Shown here: positions 52,327 to 60,431 of the stretch, one piece after another
How the letters are laid out: the number at the start of each line of letters is the position of its first letter
How positions within the stretch are numbered: the first letter of the stretch is position 1
From: Rhizobium sp. WSM4643
Lineage (GTDB): Bacteria > Pseudomonadota > Alphaproteobacteria > Rhizobiales > Rhizobiaceae
Assembly (NCBI RefSeq): GCF_025152745.1
Contig: NZ_CP104040.1
Span: 868,001-932,000, forward strand
Length of the DNA: 64,000 nt
Reading direction: 5' to 3'
Program-made: the position numbers and the translations under genes
The notes under the pieces: model-generated
Database searches by the model: none
What the model saw: only the letters and a program-made list of their open reading frames with translations
What the model was told of the DNA's origin: nothing

Positions 52327-53247
52327 ATGACGGCTTTGGATCAACTGCTGAGCGTATATTGGCTACGTCCCGAAACGGCCATTTGGCGGTTTCTCGATAT
52401 CGAGGCAATGAAGGGATTTGAACTCAAGGGAAGATCCTTGGACTTTGGATGCGGGGACGGGTTGTTTTCGTTCATCAGGGCAGGCGGGCGGTTCAGTGCC
52501 GAATTCGACGCCTTCCAGAAGACGGAACAACTCGACCGGTTCTATGAAAAAGCTGATGTGTATGACGCCTACGATGAGAGCTTCGACCCGCTAGTCAACA
52601 TTCCGGCGTCATATCAGATAAGCGTTGGCTTTGACCACAAGGCCAACTTGTTGCGAAAAGCGACAGCGCTTGGGTTCTACAAGGAAACCGTTGAGGGCGA
52701 TGGGAACGGTCCTCTTCCTTTCGATGACAATTCTTTCGGATCTATTTTTTCAAACATCGTTTATTGGCTCGACAACCCGATAAGCGTTCTCACGGAATTG
52801 AGAAGGATCTTGGAGCCGGGCGGCACGATTTGCCTGATGCTCCCGAACGACACGCTTCCGGAGTATAGTTTCTACAACTCGTTGTATGTCGAGACGAAAG
52901 ACGAACGATGGAAGTGGCTTGAGCTTCTTGATCGCGGCAGACTGAGTGACAATATCAAGCAATCGAAATCGGATGAGGATTGGCGAGAAATTTTCGCCAG
53001 AGCTGGACTGTCGGTTTCACGCCACTCGCAGCACTTGCCGAAGGCGATAATCCAGACCTGGGACATTGGTTTCCGGCCAATGTTCCCGGCCCTCATGAAA
53101 ATGGTTGATGGCGTCGATCGCGAGAAGATGCCTGGCATAAAAGCAGAGTGGGTAAGCGCTCTCAGAATGTTCGCCACTCCGCTTGCGGCGATGGGTGCCA
53201 TTAACGACGAACGCAGTGCATTCCACTGCTATATCCTGTCGAAATAG
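52327..53247 (+). CDS. Class I SAM-dependent methyltransferase
   Basis: A 306-residue protein; ATG 52327 is preferred, but TTG 52309 with GGAAGG in front is an alternative that adds six residues. The cofactor loop is SLDFGCGDGLFSF, and SNIVYWLDNPISVLTELRRILEPGGTICLMLP is the Methyltransf_11 signature. The substrate is unknown; its neighbours suggest a surface glycan. GC is lower than in the phage core. Confidence 0.82.
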   Translation: MTALDQLLSVYWLRPETAIWRFLDIEAMKGFELKGRSLDFGCGDGLFSFIRAGGRFSAEFDAFQKTEQLDRFYEKADVYDAYDESFDPLVNIPASYQISVGFDHKANLLRKATALGFYKETVEGDGNGPLPFDDNSFGSIFSNIVYWLDNPISVLTELRRILEPGGTICLMLPNDTLPEYSFYNSLYVETKDERWKWLELLDRGRLSDNIKQSKSDEDWREIFARAGLSVSRHSQHLPKAIIQTWDIGFRPMFPALMKMVDGVDREKMPGIKAEWVSALRMFATPLAAMGAINDERSAFHCYILSK

Positions 53248-53306
53248 CCGCTCGGTCCCGATTCTCTAAAACCAGCGAAGGCGGCTCTCCGGGGTCGCCT
53301 TTTGCA

Positions 53307-54305
53307 TTACGGGGATTTTTCAGCCGCAAGATCGACGCCTTCTTGCAAGCGGCGTCGGACCTCTAAATGCCCCATCTTTGCCTTGGCACGGCGCGCGGCG
53401 GCATGGCACGGCTTCTCGATCCATCGATAGAACGGGTAGACGAGCGCCAGTGATAGGGCGCAAACGACAATCGGCGTTGTCACAAACCGTTCAACAGCCG
53501 CCGCCGCGATGACGTGGATAAGGTAGATCGAAAAGCAAGCGGCGCCGATCTTTTCCAGAGCCTTGACAGGGCCTCGATCGGTCGCATTCCTGATCTCTGC
53601 CAGTATCCAGCATCCCGCCAGCACCGCGAAGGGCACCATAGTCAGGTAAAAGCCGGCGGCCGTGTTCATCGTCGCCCAATAAAGTGTGGAAGCACTTACG
53701 GCAGACACGACACGCCAGCCCCAAACATTGCCTGGAAGTTTCAGGCGGTCGAGATTTTCAGCGAGATAGCAGCCAAGAAGCCAGGCAGGTAGCCCGACGA
53801 CCCAATTGAGTTGCGGCCCGTATTTCATAGCGTTCCCATATTGGTCCGAGCCGAGGCTAATTGCTACGCCATAGGAGGCTATGACCGAAACGGTGATGAG
53901 AACCGGCCATCCGATCCGGCGCGATATCGGTAAGATCAGCGGGTACAGGCAGTAGTAGACGGCTTCGCAGACGACGGACCATAGAATGTAGCCGTCTATC
54001 GGATTGTAGGCCCTCATGCCCATGGCTTGAGCCAGGATGAAGGCGGCGGTCGCGGGCGGCACGATCCGGATAAACCGACCGGCGAGGAATGGCGCGACCT
54101 GGAGGCCACGGAACCGATACGGGTAGTGGATGCAGAAGCCGGAAACCACAAAGAAGGCGATCACGGCGGGGTGGCCGGTGAAGATGTATCGCGAGATCCC
54201 AGGCATCGACGGCCCAAGCAAATGCGCGAATACTACGGACAACGCGGCAACTGCTCTGACGGTATCGAGGCCTTCGATCCTGTTTGAACTCGGAAATGAT
54301 CGCAT
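53307..54305 (-). CDS. Acyltransferase 3 family protein (OafA/YrhL-like)
   Basis: A 332-residue integral membrane protein of PF01757 with about ten hydrophobic segments. It has RIEGLDTVRAVAALSVVFAH (start with the catalytic His), GHPAVIAFFVVSGFCIHYPYRF and AGRFIRIVPP motifs of O-acetyltransferases. Phage-borne members (compare OafA, GtrABC-linked) acetylate O-antigen and change receptor sites. It is transcribed opposite to the phage late genes. Confidence 0.88.
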   Translation of the reverse strand: MRSFPSSNRIEGLDTVRAVAALSVVFAHLLGPSMPGISRYIFTGHPAVIAFFVVSGFCIHYPYRFRGLQVAPFLAGRFIRIVPPATAAFILAQAMGMRAYNPIDGYILWSVVCEAVYYCLYPLILPISRRIGWPVLITVSVIASYGVAISLGSDQYGNAMKYGPQLNWVVGLPAWLLGCYLAENLDRLKLPGNVWGWRVVSAVSASTLYWATMNTAAGFYLTMVPFAVLAGCWILAEIRNATDRGPVKALEKIGAACFSIYLIHVIAAAAVERFVTTPIVVCALSLALVYPFYRWIEKPCHAAARRAKAKMGHLEVRRRLQEGVDLAAEKSP

Positions 54306-54400
54306 TTCGCCAAGTAACCGCTAAGCGAAAACTTTAGCAATAGACAACTATTAGTGTACCTCACAGTACCTATATTGCCCATCAATAATCCGGAGTCCCC

Positions 54401-54655
54401 ATGCTCGTCCATAACTGGCGCGAGGTGCTGAAGCGTGCCTGGTCGGTGCGGTTGATGGCGCTGGCGCTGCTCTTCATCATCGTTGAGCCCGTCTACACCT
54501 TCGTCGCCGCGACCTGGGTGTCGCACAACCTCTACATCCAGCTCGCCATGTCGGTGGCGACAGGGCTTCTCGCCGTTGCGGCGATCATTGCCCGCATCTT
54601 CGTCCAGCAAAAAATCTCAGGAGACTTGAATGGCAAACCGCCTGCAGAAGGGTAG
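54401..54655 (+). CDS. Holin-like membrane protein, duplicate copy 1
   Basis: An 84-residue protein nearly identical to the one at 56446. A first amphipathic stretch (HNWREVLKRAWSVRLM) and two membrane helices (LALLFIIVEPVYTFVAAT and LYIQLAMSVATGLLAVAAII) give the class II holin-like layout. The endolysin start that follows is cut short, so this copy is an incomplete lysis cassette. Confidence 0.65.
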   Translation: MLVHNWREVLKRAWSVRLMALALLFIIVEPVYTFVAATWVSHNLYIQLAMSVATGLLAVAAIIARIFVQQKISGDLNGKPPAEG

Positions 54656-54698
54656 TGCCGCCGCGGCCATGGCCGTGGCGCTCGTCGGATCGTTCGAG
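54401..54698 (+). repeat. Lysis-gene duplication, left copy
   Basis: 298 bp matching 56446-56743 with few changes; it ends inside codon 23 (GAG) of the endolysin. Confidence 0.85.
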
Positions 54699-54707
54699 AG
54701 AGGATAA
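54630..54707 (+). pseudogene. Truncated endolysin start
   Basis: MANRLQKGSAAAAMAVALVG SFE matches the endolysin at 56675, then RG and a stop. The catalytic Glu codon is the last shared one, so no activity remains. Confidence 0.75.
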
Positions 54708-54713
54708 AGACCC

Positions 54714-54795
54714 ATGACGATTTACAACCCAGATGATTATGGAGCGATCGGGGATGGTGTGACCGATGACGCCCCGGCCTTTGCCGCCATGACGG
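54714..54795 (+). pseudogene. Start of a pectate-lyase-like tail protein, truncated
   Basis: MTIYNPDDYGAIGDGVTDDA and the next few residues are the standard opening of right-handed beta-helix (Pectate_lyase_3) tail proteins, behind a GAGGATAAAG site. After about 27 residues the reading continues as noise antisense to the next gene. Confidence 0.65.
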
Positions 54796-54849
54796 CTGAT
54801 CATCTCCATTCTGGCGCTGTCGCCTCTCGGCCTGAATCTAGCGAGGAAA

Positions 54850-55533
54850 TCATCCAGTGGCCGTGGCGCGTTTGCCGCGCATGGGCAAAAACGGAATCAC
54901 CTTGGGGACGCGCTCGGCATATGATCGGTAGTCTGGAAATGCCGCCCGGAGCACCGTCTCTTCGTTACTCATCCGGCGAAGTTGCAGGCACCAATGCACG
55001 ATTCCGAGAAGTACCGTCCACTGAGAAAAGCTGAATAGGATCATTCCGATAATGAATATCTCCTCGGTCAGATAGAGCGGATGCCGGACGATGGAATACG
55101 GCCCCGTTGTGACCAGAGCTCTTGCACCCGGTGCTATGCTGAAACTGCGGCCGAGGATCGCAAGCATATATGCCGATGAAAAGAAGCCAATGATCATCAA
55201 AACCATTGCGGCAAGGCGCGCAGTATCTGGCAACACCATTGGCGGAGGCAGGAAGGCGATCAGCAGGAAGAGGAAGGTGCCTGCGATCGCCGTCAGGTAT
55301 GGTTCAACGCCGCGCGCAGATCGTACTTGGGGCATTCTCGTTAAGGTCACGACACACATCATGCCGATAAATAAGACCGCAGCGATCTCAGCTATCAGGA
55401 ATACGACGCCCCGGGACGGATAGTCGCCGGTCGTCATCGTCCGCGCAATCTTGGTCCACACAACTAGTATTGAATAGGAACAAATGCCAATCCGGCCGAT
55501 GACATCTGCAATAATCAAGTGTCGATTGCTCAT
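54850..55533 (-). CDS. Isoprenylcysteine/phospholipid methyltransferase-like membrane protein
   Basis: A 227-residue protein from ATG 55533 (alternative 55560). Five or six hydrophobic helices precede the C-terminal cofactor motif LVTTGPYSIVRHPLYLTEE and NEETVLRAAFPDYRSYAERVPKVIP, the signature of the ICMT/PEMT family. Its substrate may be a lipid or small molecule. It lies between the two lysis-gene copies on the opposite strand. Confidence 0.78.
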   Translation of the reverse strand: MSNRHLIIADVIGRIGICSYSILVVWTKIARTMTTGDYPSRGVVFLIAEIAAVLFIGMMCVVTLTRMPQVRSARGVEPYLTAIAGTFLFLLIAFLPPPMVLPDTARLAAMVLMIIGFFSSAYMLAILGRSFSIAPGARALVTTGPYSIVRHPLYLTEEIFIIGMILFSFSQWTVLLGIVHWCLQLRRMSNEETVLRAAFPDYRSYAERVPKVIPFLPMRGKRATATG

Positions 55534-55660
55534 TGGTGCCCCCGCGTTGTTTGAACGCATCTTCGCACGGTTGCGGAAAATGGCAATCGCAACCGGCAAA
55601 ATTGGTGAATACCAACTATTGGGGATGTAACTTACACCGCCGCGCCGCCGTCGGCGTCTG

Positions 55661-56197
55661 TCAATGCAACGACACGCGATGCGCCAGCAGCCGATCAATT
55701 CTGGCCCGGATGCGGATGCGGCGGATGATCTCGGCGTGAGTGAAAAGACAGGCGAGGGCGGCCACGACGATCAACGCGGTTCCGAGCAGCGCTGTAGGCA
55801 ACGGCAGTGACCAGTCGATATAACCGGCGGGGAGTGACGCCCCACTGCGACCTGCTTCGGCTGTGCTTGCAGCGGCATTGGCAAGCACCAGCCCAAGCAG
55901 CGCAACATGGGCATGAACGAAGCGTGTCCTAAGAAACCGTTTCGGATGAAAAGCAAGATAGACGCCGAACATCGCCATTGACGCAAACGCAATGAGAAGT
56001 TCCCACGCCCCCATCCCCGCCGCGCTAAGTAACATAAGGGGTAAGCGCAACACTGGCAGCATTGTCAGGTACAGCGCCCAAGCAAACGGGCGTGATGGAT
56101 ACATGGCCAGCAGTAGCATGCTGGCGGCAAATAGCGCACCGATGGCATAGACCAAAGCAGGTCCGAGACGAACAAAAGTCAGAACGAAGACACGCAT
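55661..56197 (-). CDS. Hypothetical multi-pass membrane protein
   Basis: A 178-residue protein from ATG 56197, behind GAAGGAGGAAAGCG. It has five hydrophobic helices and an Arg-rich C-terminus (IIRRIRIRARIDRLL). I do not recognise the family. It lies in line with the methyltransferase-like gene at 54850 on the same strand, with 127 bp between, and the two could be expressed together. Confidence 0.65.
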   Translation of the reverse strand: MRVFVLTFVRLGPALVYAIGALFAASMLLLAMYPSRPFAWALYLTMLPVLRLPLMLLSAAGMGAWELLIAFASMAMFGVYLAFHPKRFLRTRFVHAHVALLGLVLANAAASTAEAGRSGASLPAGYIDWSLPLPTALLGTALIVVAALACLFTHAEIIRRIRIRARIDRLLAHRVSLH

Positions 56198-56445
56198 TCG
56201 CTTTCCTCCTTCGGCAGGCCTCGTGGTTCTGGGCAGAATATTCGCAAATGCTTTAGCGGGGCTTACCGCTCGACCAGCGCCGCATGAATGACTCCGGCTG
56301 CGGAGATTTGCAACCTTCCACAAAACTTATCCACCTTAACGAGGCGATTTCATGAACATCGACGGCACGCCGCTGCGGCTGTTGCTGTTCGTCGCCTTCA
56401 GAACCTGATCACGGCTTAACCCCTCCAAACATCGGAGCCCACCCC

Positions 56446-56700
56446 ATGCTCGTCCATAACTGGCGCGAGGTGCTGAAGCGTGCCTGGTCCGTCCGCCTCA
56501 TGGCGCTGGCGCTGCTCTTCATCATCATCGAGCCCGTCTACACCTTCGTCGCCGCCACCTGGGTGTCGCGCAACATCTACATCCAGCTCGCCATGTCGGT
56601 GGCGACGGGGCTTCTCGCCATTGCGGCGATCATCGCCCGCATTTTCGTCCAGCAAAAAATCTCAGGAGACTTGAATGGCAAACCGCCTGCAGAAGGGTAG
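56446..56700 (+). CDS. Holin-like membrane protein, functional copy
   Basis: An 84-residue membrane protein (two helices, basic N-terminus). It overlaps the endolysin gene by 26 bp, which supports a lysis cassette: holin, endolysin, Rz, Rz1. Similar rhizobial phage proteins are annotated as hypothetical; the holin role is inferred from place and shape. Confidence 0.65.
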   Translation: MLVHNWREVLKRAWSVRLMALALLFIIIEPVYTFVAATWVSRNIYIQLAMSVATGLLAIAAIIARIFVQQKISGDLNGKPPAEG

Positions 56701-56743
56701 TGCCGCCGCGGCCATGGCCGTGGCGCTCGTCGGATCGTTCGAG
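56446..56743 (+). repeat. Lysis-gene duplication, right copy
   Basis: Partner of 54401-54698 in the same orientation; the segment between (about 1.75 kb) carries cargo genes. Confidence 0.85.
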
Positions 56744-57139
56744 GGGCTGCGCCAGAATGCCTATCCCGATCCGGCCTCTCAAGGCCAGCCGTGGACGATC
56801 TGCTACGGCAGCACCAACGGTGTGAAGCCGGGGGACCGCAAGACGGTGGAGCAATGCAAGGCGCTCCTGGCGCTGGAGCTCGGGACCTATGCAAGCGGCA
56901 TTGAAAGCTGCGTGCGCGTCGCCCTGCCGGATCCGCGTTTCGTGGCGCTGACCTCCTTTGCCTATAATGTCGGGGTCAAGGCCGCCTGCGGCTCGAGCGC
57001 GGTCAAGCTCATCAATGAGGGCAGGGCGGCCGAGGGCTGCGAGGCGCTTTTGAAGTGGAACCGCGCCGCCGGCATCGTCTTTCCGGGCCTGACGCGGCGC
57101 CGGCAGAAAGAGCGCCAGTTCTGCCTCGAGGGCATCTGA
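56675..57139 (+). CDS. Endolysin, GH24 lysozyme with N-terminal signal-anchor
   Basis: A 154-residue muramidase. Residues 8-21 (GSAAAAMAVALVG) are weakly hydrophobic, as in SAR endolysins that reach the periplasm by Sec. The catalytic series is Glu23 (SFEGLRQNAYPD), Asp32 and Thr41 (PWTICYGST). LTSFAYNVGVKAACGS and the RRRQKERQFC end are typical. It degrades peptidoglycan at lysis. Its stop overlaps the next start (TGATG). Confidence 0.88.
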   Translation: MANRLQKGSAAAAMAVALVGSFEGLRQNAYPDPASQGQPWTICYGSTNGVKPGDRKTVEQCKALLALELGTYASGIESCVRVALPDPRFVALTSFAYNVGVKAACGSSAVKLINEGRAAEGCEALLKWNRAAGIVFPGLTRRRQKERQFCLEGI

Positions 57140-57501
57140 TGTTCTCTATCCTCGACACGCTCAAGATGGGCGCCGGCATCGCCGCCGGCCTGATGCTCTA
57201 TCACCTCTATGCCGTCTCGATCGGCTATCCCTCGGCGGCAAGGCAGGCGCGCGCCGGCTATGTCCTTGTTGCCGAAAAGAGTGCAGCCGAGGCCAAGGCT
57301 GCCGAGATGGAGCGCCAACGCAACGCGGCGTCACAAGCCGGCGAAGAGCACCGCAGGCGTCTCGCCGCCGCAGAAGCCGCCGAGCAGGCCGCCAGAGACA
57401 CACTCGAAATCGAGATCCAATCCTATGAGCTTCAGCTTTCGGAAAAGAACCGCGCTTGCGCTGTCACTGCTGCTGATCGTCAGTGGCTGCTCCGCCACTG
57501 A
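57139..57501 (+). CDS. Rz-like inner-membrane spanin
   Basis: A 120-residue protein: an N-terminal membrane helix (MGAGIAAGLMLYHLYAV) and a long periplasmic coiled coil rich in Ala, Glu and Arg. The C-terminal 25 codons overlap the Rz1 gene in another frame. Function: bridges the inner membrane to the Rz1 lipoprotein for the last step of lysis. Confidence 0.78.
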   Translation: MFSILDTLKMGAGIAAGLMLYHLYAVSIGYPSAARQARAGYVLVAEKSAAEAKAAEMERQRNAASQAGEEHRRRLAAAEAAEQAARDTLEIEIQSYELQLSEKNRACAVTAADRQWLLRH

Positions 57502-57733
57502 GCGCCTGAACAAGGCGGCGATGACGAAGGGGCAGGCGGCGGCCGGCATCGCTCTGCCACCATTGCCCAATGATCTGCGCCGGCAGGAAGCGCATGCGCC
57601 TGTCGTCGAGGGCGAGGCTGTCATCGCCATCCTCGCCCGCGAGCGCCAGGCGCTCGACCGCGCCAATGCCCGCCAGGGGCGCATCGTGCAATTCTACGAC
57701 GACCTCACCAATAGATATGGAACACACCGATGA
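57425..57733 (+). CDS. Rz1-like outer-membrane spanin lipoprotein
   Basis: A 102-residue lipoprotein starting at ATG 57425 inside the Rz gene. The lipobox is LLLIVSGC with Cys22. The mature part is Pro/Arg/Ala-rich (GIALPPLPNDLRRQEA). It overlaps Rz by 77 bp, the classic nested spanin layout, and overlaps the next gene start by 4 bp. Confidence 0.78.
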   Translation: MSFSFRKRTALALSLLLIVSGCSATERLNKAAMTKGQAAAGIALPPLPNDLRRQEAHAPVVEGEAVIAILARERQALDRANARQGRIVQFYDDLTNRYGTHR

Positions 57734-59574
57734 TGATGAACGCCATTTCGCTCGCCCTTGCGAATCCGATGCTGAGCGGTGGAGGCGGGGCGGGCGGCGA
57801 CCCCGATCGCTACATGTTCTTCGCGACCCGCAACCGCATGCCGTCTGGAAACATCGTCACCGCCGCATCCGGCGCGAATTATGTCTGCAGCAAGATCGTC
57901 GTCAACACGCCGCAGTATAAGACCAGGAGCTTCCGCTTTCACCTCTCGGGCTTCGCCTCGACAGAAGGCGGAAATTCGCCGCAGGAAATGGTCGTCACCG
58001 GCACGATCGGCACGCCGGGCAATGCCGTGGTTGCCGACGCAATGTTCATCAGGGTCGCAGGCGTCTTCTACCAATGCACCTTCGCCGGCCTGAACACGGT
58101 GACCGTCGCTGACCAGACGAACGGCGCCTGGACGGACGAGCTGACCATTCCCGATGTCGCCCCGGAAAGCGAAATCGAAATCTGGCTGTTTTATCATACC
58201 GCCGTCGGCGAGAAGATCTGGCCGGTCTACCGCATCCAGAAGCACCGCGGCGAGCGCGTCTGGGGTGCGGGCGATCTCGCCACGCTGCTCGCCTTCAAGG
58301 ACACCCCGCTTGCCGACAGCACGGCCGCACTCGATAGCAATTACGCGACCGTCACCCAGCCGCAATATTACGGGCCTGACTTCATGGTCGCCAAGGGCGA
58401 TTGGGATGGAAGGCCGGTCGCCCTTGCTGTTGTCGACAGCCTGGGGGAAGCGCGCCAGCAGTTTTCCGCCGCCGCCGATGCGCGCGGCAATCTCGGCTGG
58501 TTCCGCCGCTGGCTCGATAGGGACGGCGGCATCGGCCGCATTCCGCATCTGATGATCGGCATGCCGGGAAACGGTTCCGTGCGCGAACTCACCGGCACCG
58601 GTGCGGCGATTGCGACCCGGCGCTGGGCCATTCTCGACGAGATCACCGCCTTCAACAACAATCAGAAGCCGTTCACCGTCATTGCCAACCAGATGGGACA
58701 GAACGATACGGCGGCGACCTACACGCAGTTTTTCAACACCAATTACAGAAGCCTGATCACCAGGCTTCGGGCGCGCTACCCCGGCCTCAAGATCGTCGCC
58801 TTGCCGCCGCTCGGCCGCACGGTGTCCACCCGCACGGTCACCTTGACATCGGTCGGCACCGTCGTCACGGCAACGATCGCCTCGGGCATCAACGGGCTTG
58901 CGACCGGCCAGACGGTGTCGATCTCCGGCGCTGCGCAGACGGAGTATAACGGCAATGTGGTGATCACGGTCACCGGACCGAACAGCTTCACCTATAATTT
59001 TGCCGGATCGGCGACATCGCCCGCGACCGGCACGATCACCGCCAACGATCTCTATCTCAGGGCCGCCTACCAGAGCTTTTCGGCCAACAACACCTGGCCG
59101 GCGGACGGCACGGATGCCTCGGGCAAATGGCGGCTGCGCGCCGATATCCTGGCGAAGACCTCGGCCTGCTGCGACGATGCGATCGATACCTATGCGGCCT
59201 GGGTCTCCGCTGAAAGGGATGGCGCCTGGCCCGGCATGCTCGAGCTGCCGAGCACAGCGGTGACCCTGCAGTCGGGAACGGACGGGGTTGCGACCTACAC
59301 GACGATCGAAGTGGCGGATGCCGGCATCTTCGCGCCGGAGCAGGAGATCAACACCTATGCCGGGCCGGATGGTATCACCCGCCTGTCGACCACGTCGATC
59401 GGCAGCATCTCCGGCAACACCCTCACTATCTCGATTCCGCGCTCCACGGTCCTGCCGGTCGGCTCCATCGTGCGCCCGAGCGTCACGCCGGATGGCGTCC
59501 ATCCCTATGGCGCGGTGATCGACCGTGTCGTCAACGGCATTCCCCAATCCGAAAAGCTGAAACTCAATCCTTGA
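57730..59574 (+). CDS. Tail-associated protein with SGNH/GDSL hydrolase motifs
   Basis: A 614-residue protein. After about 220 beta-rich residues, a hydrolase core appears: VVDSLGE with Ser237, MPGNG near 278, IANQMGQND (block III Asn325) and, at the very end, PDGVHP with Asp588 and His591 (block V). Between blocks III and V lies an inserted beta domain of about 75 residues (RTVSTRTVTLTS... to ...TGTITAND). The set implies an esterase that trims acetyl groups from the host polysaccharide. Its position after the spanins is unusual for a tail gene. Confidence 0.7.
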   Translation: MMMNAISLALANPMLSGGGGAGGDPDRYMFFATRNRMPSGNIVTAASGANYVCSKIVVNTPQYKTRSFRFHLSGFASTEGGNSPQEMVVTGTIGTPGNAVVADAMFIRVAGVFYQCTFAGLNTVTVADQTNGAWTDELTIPDVAPESEIEIWLFYHTAVGEKIWPVYRIQKHRGERVWGAGDLATLLAFKDTPLADSTAALDSNYATVTQPQYYGPDFMVAKGDWDGRPVALAVVDSLGEARQQFSAAADARGNLGWFRRWLDRDGGIGRIPHLMIGMPGNGSVRELTGTGAAIATRRWAILDEITAFNNNQKPFTVIANQMGQNDTAATYTQFFNTNYRSLITRLRARYPGLKIVALPPLGRTVSTRTVTLTSVGTVVTATIASGINGLATGQTVSISGAAQTEYNGNVVITVTGPNSFTYNFAGSATSPATGTITANDLYLRAAYQSFSANNTWPADGTDASGKWRLRADILAKTSACCDDAIDTYAAWVSAERDGAWPGMLELPSTAVTLQSGTDGVATYTTIEVADAGIFAPEQEINTYAGPDGITRLSTTSIGSISGNTLTISIPRSTVLPVGSIVRPSVTPDGVHPYGAVIDRVVNGIPQSEKLKLNP

Positions 59575-59604
59575 GCGGGCAAGCGAAAGAGGCTTTTCGC
59601 CTCG

Positions 59605-59742
59605 TCACTTCGGCTCCGGCTGCTGGATGACCGGCGGCGGTGTCTCGCTCTTGCCGCTGCCTTGAATGAACGGCTTGATCACCGGAATGCTCAGGATCGA
59701 CGCGACCATTACCCCGATGATGATCATCAATAACATTCTCAT
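59605..59742 (-). CDS. Small membrane protein (45 aa)
   Basis: From ATG 59742 behind GAGGCAAGG. MRMLLMIIIGVMVASILSIP is a single membrane helix, followed by a Ser/Pro/Gln-rich tail (SGKSETPPPVIQQPEPK). It is on the opposite strand to the tail genes. Function unknown. Confidence 0.5.
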   Translation of the reverse strand: MRMLLMIIIGVMVASILSIPVIKPFIQGSGKSETPPPVIQQPEPK

Positions 59743-59857
59743 GACCTTGCCTCGCGCCATACCGATCGACGCTATCTTGCGGCATGTAAACTTTACGCAA
59801 AATTCTAGGATTCAACATTCTCCGGTTGAAAACGTTCCATCCCCAGAGGGGAGATAG

Positions 59858-60286
59858 ATGACATCCAATGACGATATCCTCCGCGCCCTCGGGCGTGTCG
59901 AGGGAAGGCTGACCGGCATCGAGGACAACGTCGCGCTTCTGCGCAAGGAGGTCAGCGACGAAAAGGTGAGTGCCCACGACAGCCGCGCCGTGCTCCACAA
60001 GCGGCTCGACGAGCAGGCCAGGCAGATCGCCCAGCTCGATACAAGTGTGGCGATCAGCGGCGGTGCGGACGCGCAAATTCGCGAGGAAATCAAAAGCCTG
60101 AAGGACACCGTCGAGAAGAACCAGGAGGCGGTCGCGCCGGCGCTTGACGAGTGGAAACGGATGAAGACGATCGGTTACGGCATATCGGGGCTGATCGCCT
60201 TTGCCGGCCTGACCGTTGGCGGCGTGATCGCCTATGCGAGCGACGGCGCGGTAGCGGCGCTCAGGCATTGGTTGAAGATCAATTGA
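59858..60286 (+). CDS. DUF1515-like phage protein
   Basis: A 142-residue protein: a long coiled coil (RVEGRLTGIEDNVALLRKEVSDEK ... REEIKSLKDTVEKNQE) ending in one membrane helix (GYGISGLIAFAGLTVGGVIAYA). This matches the DUF1515 type of rhizobial prophages as I recall it. It is the last phage gene; ribosome site GAGGGGAGA. Confidence 0.75.
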   Translation: MTSNDDILRALGRVEGRLTGIEDNVALLRKEVSDEKVSAHDSRAVLHKRLDEQARQIAQLDTSVAISGGADAQIREEIKSLKDTVEKNQEAVAPALDEWKRMKTIGYGISGLIAFAGLTVGGVIAYASDGAVAALRHWLKIN

Positions 60287-60431
60287 ACCGCGGTGGTCGG
60301 TTTTGCGACAACGACAGCTGTAAAAACAAAGACTAAAGCGAGAGAAGCAATCTAAAGATTGCGAGGCGGTTCAGAGCCGCGCCAGCAGCCATCTCATCAA
60401 TCAGCGGGCGAAGCCTGCTCAGCGGAGTTTG

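Noticed and set aside
57694..59547. Open frame of 617 codons on the minus strand
   Set aside because: Antisense shadow of the SGNH tail protein; composition is Arg/Gly/Asp-rich without motifs.
60287..60431. Possible right attachment site of the prophage
   Set aside because: No copy of the 29030/30912 repeat or any tRNA end was found at the right boundary, so no att pair can be claimed.
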